From: Pavlovales sp. CCMP2436
Taxonomy: Eukaryota; Haptophyta; Pavlovophyceae; Pavlovales
Assembly: GCA_026770615.1 (NCBI GenBank)
Contig: MU631345.1
Location: 344,347-369,696, forward strand
Reading direction: 5' to 3'
DNA length: 25,350 nucleotides
A program made the translations under genes and the position numbers. The notes beneath the pieces are model-generated. The model was not told the origin of the DNA, ran no database searches, and was given only the letters and a program-made list of their open reading frames with translations. The first letter of the stretch is position 1, and every line of letters starts with the position of its first letter. Shown in pieces: positions 17,439 through 22,609 of this stretch.

Positions 17439-17942
17439 CGGGCGCGGGGCAGCTCGTCAGCCCGGCTCGCGCAGCTCAAGGATGCGCGCGAGGACCCCGG
17501 CCATCGACGGCATGTAAGCTGACGCCTTCTTCCGCGGGCTTCGGCGATGCGCGCCCGTGCCGTCGAGCCTCCAAGCACGTGAATCTGCAAGACGGTGTTT
17601 CCAACCGCGCTTCGCTGGGCGTCCACGCGCGCGCGCCCAGCGCCTCCTTCCCCCCCGCTCGCCCGCGCAGGTGGGCGACGGCAAGCTCAAGAGGCGTCGC
17701 TTGCGAGGCCTGTTGACACCGTGTAGGTCAAGTGGTGCCTAGTAGTCGCAGAGGGACGTCGCAAAGGAGGCGACCGAGCCACTCTGCACTCTGGTCCCTC
17801 CGCCAAGCCAATCAAATGATACGATGGACCGAGGCGGGCAGGCCGGGCTGCGCAAAGCGCCTGCTGTACATGTGATAAATTGCAGGGCTCGGCCCAACGC
17901 ACGTGCCGGTCAGGGGCCCGAGGACGCATCCACCGAATGAGT
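17439..17942. other. Leader or flank of the copia element, unassigned
   Basis: A GC-rich stretch upstream of gag on the minus strand. A 5' LTR and primer-binding site should lie here in a complete element, but I see neither a TGG-type primer-binding site nor a copy of the 11340-11460 sequence. One frame contains QATPLELAVAHLRGRAG, loosely like an ankyrin repeat, and it soon becomes low-complexity Arg/Ala. No gene is called. Confidence 0.4.
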
Positions 17943-18868
17943 TTAAAATTAGAAAGTAACTAATTAGCAGCCCGATTTCATTATGAAACTCAGAATCATG
18001 TTTTTCAAACCGTACCCTGAACATCCACTAGACGCAGAATTGGACGGGGAACAACTTCTCTCGGCCGGAAAACTGAGATCATCGTGCTCATAATGAACAG
18101 AACCTCCGAAGTAAGGGGGGTATTTTCAGCGTACCACCTTCACTTTGGAGGCCAATTTCGAGCCAATCTCGTAAAAATCTGCCGGTAGAACGCATGGCGG
18201 AGCTCATCAAGATTGATCGCGACTTCTTCCACACGACCCCCGGACACGCGCACAGACCTTCTGCACTGCAGGCGGCCCCGCGTTCGCCGTCCTCGTGATT
18301 GGAGCCTTCGGCGAGTGGTCTGACGACCTGGAATCCTTCGTCGGGGACCTCGCCAGCATGGGCGCAAGAGCGCTCCAAGCTCGCATGGGGGCCCCCTCCA
18401 CTGCGCAAGCGCGCAGCACTCTCCTGTGGAAGATGAGACAGGAATTCGGCATGTGCGCACTTCGAGGGCACGCCAAGGTCATCATTGCGCGCGCGCGATT
18501 GGAGCGCACCGGCACCGGCACCGGCAACGGCGGCGGCACACGCACTGACAGCAACGACGACGGCAACCCCGACGAGTGAGCTGAGGGCGCATACCACCTC
18601 CGCAGGGAGACACGGTTTGGGATCTGCGCCTAAGTATGCCACCTGGGTGACTACATGCCGCCTGGGTGACTGAACGTCGTCGCGCCTACACGCTCGGAGT
18701 CGACCACTTCTGAGACAGAATGTTTAATTATCGGGCTTGCTGAGTTGTCGGGAAATGTTTCTCGTCCAATTCTGCGTCTAGTGGATGTTCAGGGTACGAT
18801 TTGAAAAATCATGATTCTGAGTTTCATAATTAAATCTGGCTGCTAACTAGTTAGTTACTTTCAAATTT
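17943..18868. mobile_element. Element with roughly 106-bp terminal inverted repeats
   Basis: 17943-18050 is the inverse of 18763-18868 over its whole length with only a handful of differences. Shared pieces include CCAATTCTGCGTCTAGTGGA, TGTTCAGGGTACG and ATGATTCTGAGTTTCATAAT. The 926-bp unit encloses a decayed ORF on the plus strand. No target-site duplication is obvious. It abuts the 5' flank of the copia element. The inner sequence AGACGCAGAATTGGACGGGG recurs near 4827, so related termini are dispersed in the window. Confidence 0.85.
18194..18579 (+). pseudogene. Decayed ORF inside the TIR element
   Basis: It opens with ATG at 18194 (MAELIKIDRDFFHTTPGHAH), then needs a frame change near 18270. 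After that it continues as FAVLVIGAFGEWSDDLESFV, GDLASMGARALQARMG, LWKMRQEFGMCALRGHAKVI and a Gly/Thr/Asp-rich tail to a stop at 18577-18579. The second part is repeated in the broken ORF at 7930-8200. The function is not recognised. The pattern (hydrophobic strand, small residues, then a helix ending in a basic RxxxxxxALRGHAKVII) reminds me of uncharacterised C-terminal domains found in some mobile-element proteins, but that is a weak impression. Its position between long inverted repeats suggests it is, or was, carried by the element. Confidence 0.5.
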
Positions 18869-19041
18869 TCCCGCGCGCAATGCGTCAGGCTCATCTACTC
18901 CAATAGTTATTCATGAATTAGAAAAAAAGAAAAGAGCAGGCGGATTGTTGGGAGATGACTGGGCTGTTGAAATAGAACTCATGTATTATATGCTTTGTAT
19001 GCAAATCGTCAGCAGCCATCTTCCGCGTCATGCTCACTTTT

Positions 19042-19094
<53 letters not shown>

Positions 19095-20330
19095 ACATAA
19101 TTGATAAGTTCGTGTAATTAAATATAACGTTTGGGTGTTTTTTTACCACTCTAAATCTACAGCACTTCACATGACTTGTAGCAACAGGTCGGGGGGCTTG
19201 TCCGAGTAGGCCAGGCTTCTAATGGCACTCCAACAACACCCCTGGCTGTCCCCTGGGCCATCAAGCGCCCCGCTCAGACCTTATATATACCTGACCTAGG
19301 CTCCGATATGTCCAGAAGTGTGCCATAATAGGAGTTTATTAGACGTTACAGAGGTATTACAAACTAGATCCGCAATTAAACAAACGTCTATAGCTATTTT
19401 GGGCATAATAAGAGTGCCCATCCCCCAAAAAGTACAATGTTGGTTATCAGCATCATCATTATATTATTCTCCTAATTATATCGAATTTAATTAAGAATAA
19501 TAATAAAAACTCTGAGGACCCGGCATCATATATCACGCGGCCATGCGCAGCTGCTGCTCGCGCGCTCGAGCGCGCTAGCCCCGATCGATGCCCAGCGTAG
19601 GAACACAACAAACAGCAACCAGCAGATCATTTCCCTAACCGTCAATCGGTCCCACCCCTGGGCTGAAGGGTATTAGATCCTATTTACCAATATGCGGCCG
19701 CATGGTCGCCGTGTGTCCATATGTCGCTCTCCCAAGCTGAGACGTTTGGAATGTTGGGTCTCAAGAGGCAAATATCTAGAAAGCCTCGTCCCTTTGCTGA
19801 GCGCGCAATAACTAATTTATCATACTTAATAAATGCCAAAGTTAATTAAAGTGACATATCCTATTCGCATAGAATATGGCCAGGGATGACCAATATAGGA
19901 TGGTGAGTAAGTGCCCCTAGGGTTGCACCAGGGGTGAGTTAGGCACATCTGAGGGTACGTAAGTTACTCCACACGCTCAGAACATGGGGCGAGCTATCAG
20001 CATCCTCGGCGTGGCGTGCGACACGCGCTGCTGGCACGTGCGCCCACATGCCCGAATTCGGCCTCCATGCTGAAAATTTCGTTTTTTTTTTCCAATGATC
20101 ACAACGGACCAACGCCAGGCCGCATCATCAATCTGATTGAATACTGGCTATCCTCATGCCGTGGCGTCCATGGTGATGCGTGGTGACCATGGCCATGGGT
20201 CCCTGCCGCCCGCGTACAGACGTCTCTTTAGGGACCTCCCGAGGGACCTCTTCTCTTTTCACCCCCAAAAAGCCTATAGAAAACCTTCGTAAACGCGCTT
20301 TTTCCCATTTGACTCACAAACGCTCCTGTG
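18869..20330. other. Non-coding region, no gene seen
   Basis: Open frames are absent or very short over nearly 1.5 kb. The stretch holds the (TA)n run at 19044-19091, AT-rich sequence to about 19500, and mixed sequence afterwards. A TATATATA word at 19281 and the two GGGACCTC repeats near 20230 are visible, but nothing ties them to a transcript. Confidence 0.6.
19044..19091. repeat. (AT)24 microsatellite
   Basis: An uninterrupted AT dinucleotide run of 48 bases. It can extrude as a cruciform and is likely length-variable. Confidence 0.98.
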
Positions 20331-20467
20331 GACCATGATCCGCGACCTCACCAAGATCTAAACTTCGAGAGGTCCCGCGGGGAACTCCGAGAGAATCTTA
20401 GGCAGTTAGGTTTTTTTCTGTACTCGGCCTGCCGCGAGGTTCGTCGGCTACAGCGTGCCGAATACCT

Positions 20468-20501
20468 CCTATTTAATAGTCTATTTAGACTATTAAATAG
20501 G
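20468..20501. repeat. Perfect 16-bp hairpin
   Basis: CCTATTTAATAGTCTA, a loop of TT, then TAGACTATTAAATAGG. The stem has no mismatch. It lies 0.14 kb before the larger palindrome at 20643. Confidence 0.9.
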
Positions 20502-20642
20502 GTCAGGTGTGGGACCGCCTTGCCCGGGCACACTACTACCGGAGATCCATAGGCACGCGCGGTGGGGTCTATGCCAGTGCAACCGGCGACTAAGGCACGC
20601 AGCATGCAATGGGCGACGCAGCGCCTAGACCAGCACAGCATG

Positions 20643-20724
20643 CAGAACAGTCAGACGCCAGCTTGAATCCCTATCATAAATATATATTTATGATAGGGAT
20701 TCAAGCTGGCGTCTGACTGTTCTG
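20643..20724. repeat. 82-bp perfect palindrome
   Basis: The left arm CAGAACAGTCAGACGCCAGC...AAATAT is followed with no spacer by its exact inverse, centred between 20683 and 20684. The arms are the same words as in the diverged repeat at 1194-1370. It looks like two copies of one repeat end joined head to head at the TATGATAAAT-type AT-rich end. Confidence 0.97.
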
Positions 20725-20741
20725 AATGTTGTATTTCTTCT

Positions 20742-20843
20742 AGGGATTCAAGCTGGCGTCTGACTACAGGTTCTGAATGTTGTATTTCTTCTAGGGATTC
20801 AAGCTGGCGTCTGACTACAGGTTCTGAATGTTGTGCTGGTCTG
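20742..20843. repeat. Two 51-bp tandem units
   Basis: AGGGATTCAAGCTGGCGTCT, then GACTACAGGTTCTGAATGTT and more, starts at 20742 and again at 20793 with a period of 51. The right arm of the palindrome just before is a shorter version of the same unit that lacks ACAGG. The last unit runs into GTGCTGGTCTGAGCGCTGCG, the inverse of sequence at 20600-20630. Confidence 0.92.
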
Positions 20844-20954
20844 AGCGCTGCGTCGCCCATATATTAATGTACGGGGGTTCGGGCTGGTCGCCCATATATA
20901 TTACTAATAGGGATTCAAGCTGGCGTCTGACTGTTCTGAATATATTATAAATCT
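20844..20954. repeat. Further inverted pieces of the same repeat
   Basis: CGCTGCGTCGCCCATATATTAATG followed by CGGGGGTTCGGGCTGG is the inverse of sequence in the tandem block at 20955-21114. Another AGGGATTCAAGCTGGCGTCT copy follows near 20910. This piece bridges the palindrome cluster and the next block. Confidence 0.8.
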
Positions 20955-21246
20955 CAGCGACTCCAGCGCTTTGTTTTCGGCTTCCTCATCATTCACCACT
21001 TCTACCAGCTCCCCACTTCGGCGTAGCGCGTAGGAGCCTGCGTCAGAGCGCTTAGATCAGCCTGACTTGAACTTGAAACGTACCGCCAGCCCGAACCCCC
21101 ATACATTAATATATCTCATCATCCACCACTTCTACCAGCTCCCCACCCACTTCGGCGTAGCGCGTAAGAAGAGCCTGCGTCGGAGCGATATCAGCTTGAC
21201 TTGAGCTTGAAACACCGCCAGCTCAAACCGCCCTTCGTTAATATAA
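20955..21246. repeat. Two tandem copies of the 8902-9064 repeat
   Basis: 20955-21114 and 21115-21246 both align with 8902-9064. The first is nearly identical; the second carries short insertions (CCACCCACTT, GTAAGAAGAG) and more substitutions. This is the 3' flank sequence of the chromodomain ORF present without the ORF. Confidence 0.9.
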
Positions 21247-21690
21247 TAAGAATAGCTTCGCGGGGGGCGGTATCCGAATATGCCCGCCCGGTATACTAGG
21301 CGGGCGCACACGGAGCTCCGGGAAAGGAAAGTTCTTTTGAGGCTGCATCCTGGTAGACCACTTTGCCCGCCGTGCTGGTTCGTCATAGAGTAAATATATA
21401 TATTTTACTCCAGAAAGTAGATGTTTTAAGATTCACATAATAGGACGTCGAGAGTGCGTGGCTGTCGCGGAATTCTCATCTCGTCACGGCATTTAGTATG
21501 TGCAACCGAATTCTTCCAATCCCCGGTGTAATCCACGGCATTACTCTCGAACCTTCGGCAGACACGGAGCACGCCGCCCCCTTGCAACAGGCAGGTGACC
21601 TAGCGCCCTGTTGCACCGCCCCCTACCCCGGAATCACGTTCCCCAGACAATTCGAGTTCTTCCTCCGCCTCCTTCCTCGCCTGCTCAAGT
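21247..21690. other. No gene seen
   Basis: Mixed sequence with short frames only and no recognised motif. A TATATATATTTTACTC word near 21392 interrupts otherwise GC-rich DNA. Confidence 0.5.
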
Positions 21691-21847
21691 TACAGGGGGT
21701 TGCAGGCAATAACAAGGACGGATTTGAGGGTGAGGCTCAGCATCTTGGCAAATGAAATACAAAATATGGTTTAATTACTATTAAACGCACACGAACGAAG
21801 CTCAACTTCTTAACGTTACAGCTTATTATTGCCAGCAACCCCCTGCA
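21691..21847. mobile_element. Short CAGGGGGTTGC MITE
   Basis: ACAGGGGGTTGCAGGCAATAA (from 21692) and the inverse ending at 21847 (TTATTGCCAGCAACCCCCTG) are the termini of a segment of about 155 bp with no ORF. It keeps the family's inner block (AAGCTCAACTTCTTAACG) and general TIR shape, with GGGTTGC(A/T)GGC in place of GGTGTCGCGGGC. A TA target duplication is not evident on the right side. Confidence 0.8.
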
Positions 21848-22287
21848 ATGGATTATGGGTGAAACAATGGATTGAATTCTTAGACATATCTTGTTTTCGT
21901 CCTCCATAACTACGTAACTGATGTATTTCTAAGAGTTCAATCAATCCACTGCATTGAGCCGCTAGAGTTCTCCTCGATCCACTTTCTCGTTTGCTCACAA
22001 TTGATGTGTCATCATGACAATTAAACGTATCCTCATACACTCAGCGAACGCGGCCTTCACAGCGCAGCGACAAGTGTGCGATAGGAAGTGGCGAAGCGCA
22101 GCGAGGCAGTCAGCGCGCGCCGCTTTTGAAAAACAAAAACAATGATCCGAATAGGAAGTCGGCATTGGCGCCTTGACGAGCTGGGGCAAGGCCGCACAAG
22201 ACAAGGTGTCCTGGCGTGAACTGACGAGACCACCGAACGTGAAACCCATCTTCAAGAAAACCCGAACGAAAGCGCCTGCTCGGAGCT
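21848..22287. other. Unassigned, GC-rich part with overlapping frames
   Basis: Open frames on the minus strand (21995-22255 and into 22409) overlap in two phases and read as low-content Arg/Ala/Cys sequence. I see no motif and do not call a gene. CAATGGATT near 21848-21872 and AATCCACTG near 21944 form a loose inverted pair. Confidence 0.4.
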
Positions 22288-22406
22288 ATGTCGGCGCTTT
22301 GGTACCACCGCAGGCTGACGCTAAAGCTCAACAGAGTGACGCTCAGACGCGGATACCCGGGGCCTCCTGGACGCAGAGACTGCGCCCCAGGCGGTAGAAG
22401 GGGTAT
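22288..22406 (-). repeat. Dispersed repeat copy, inverted partner at 899-1022
   Basis: This is the reverse complement of the repeat at 899-1022. It ends just beside the last stop codon of the possible terminal exon of the LETM1-like gene. Confidence 0.7.
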
Positions 22407-22609
22407 CATAACATAACATAACGAATAAGAAATTGACGAGACTCTTCAAAATTGCTCTCCGCGGTGTGGACGGTATCCGTGTGCTCTGAAAAGGTCCTCT
22501 GACCCGAGAGTTTCGCAGCGCTTGGGTCCGGTAGAGATATAACGGGACGGACGTACTTCTGTATATTATATATGTACACGTCCTTCTGGTTTTGCACGCC
22601 CTCGTTGAC
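22406..22609 (-). other. Possible terminal exon of the LETM1-like gene
   Basis: A TTCCGTCAG acceptor precedes 22609, leaving a 114-bp intron after exon 4. Phase 0 is kept: VNEGVQNQKDVYIYNIQKYV and on to a stop at 22406. From about 22577 downward the DNA is shared with the dispersed repeats at 2960-3048 and 3713-3738. Either the gene ends in recently arrived repeat sequence, or it is spliced onward near the GAC|GTGTAC junction. Low confidence. Confidence 0.35.

Noticed and set aside
17690..17760. QATPLELAVAHLRGRAG as an ankyrin repeat of a host gene
   Set aside because: Only half a repeat matches and the frame becomes low-complexity at once; no second repeat is seen.
20328..20552. 74-residue plus-strand ORF
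   Set aside because: It runs through the hairpin at 20468-20501 and has no motif; probably chance.
21995..22409. Overlapping minus-strand ORFs upstream of the dispersed repeat
   Set aside because: Two phases are equally open, the composition is uninformative, and part of the sequence is a dispersed repeat.
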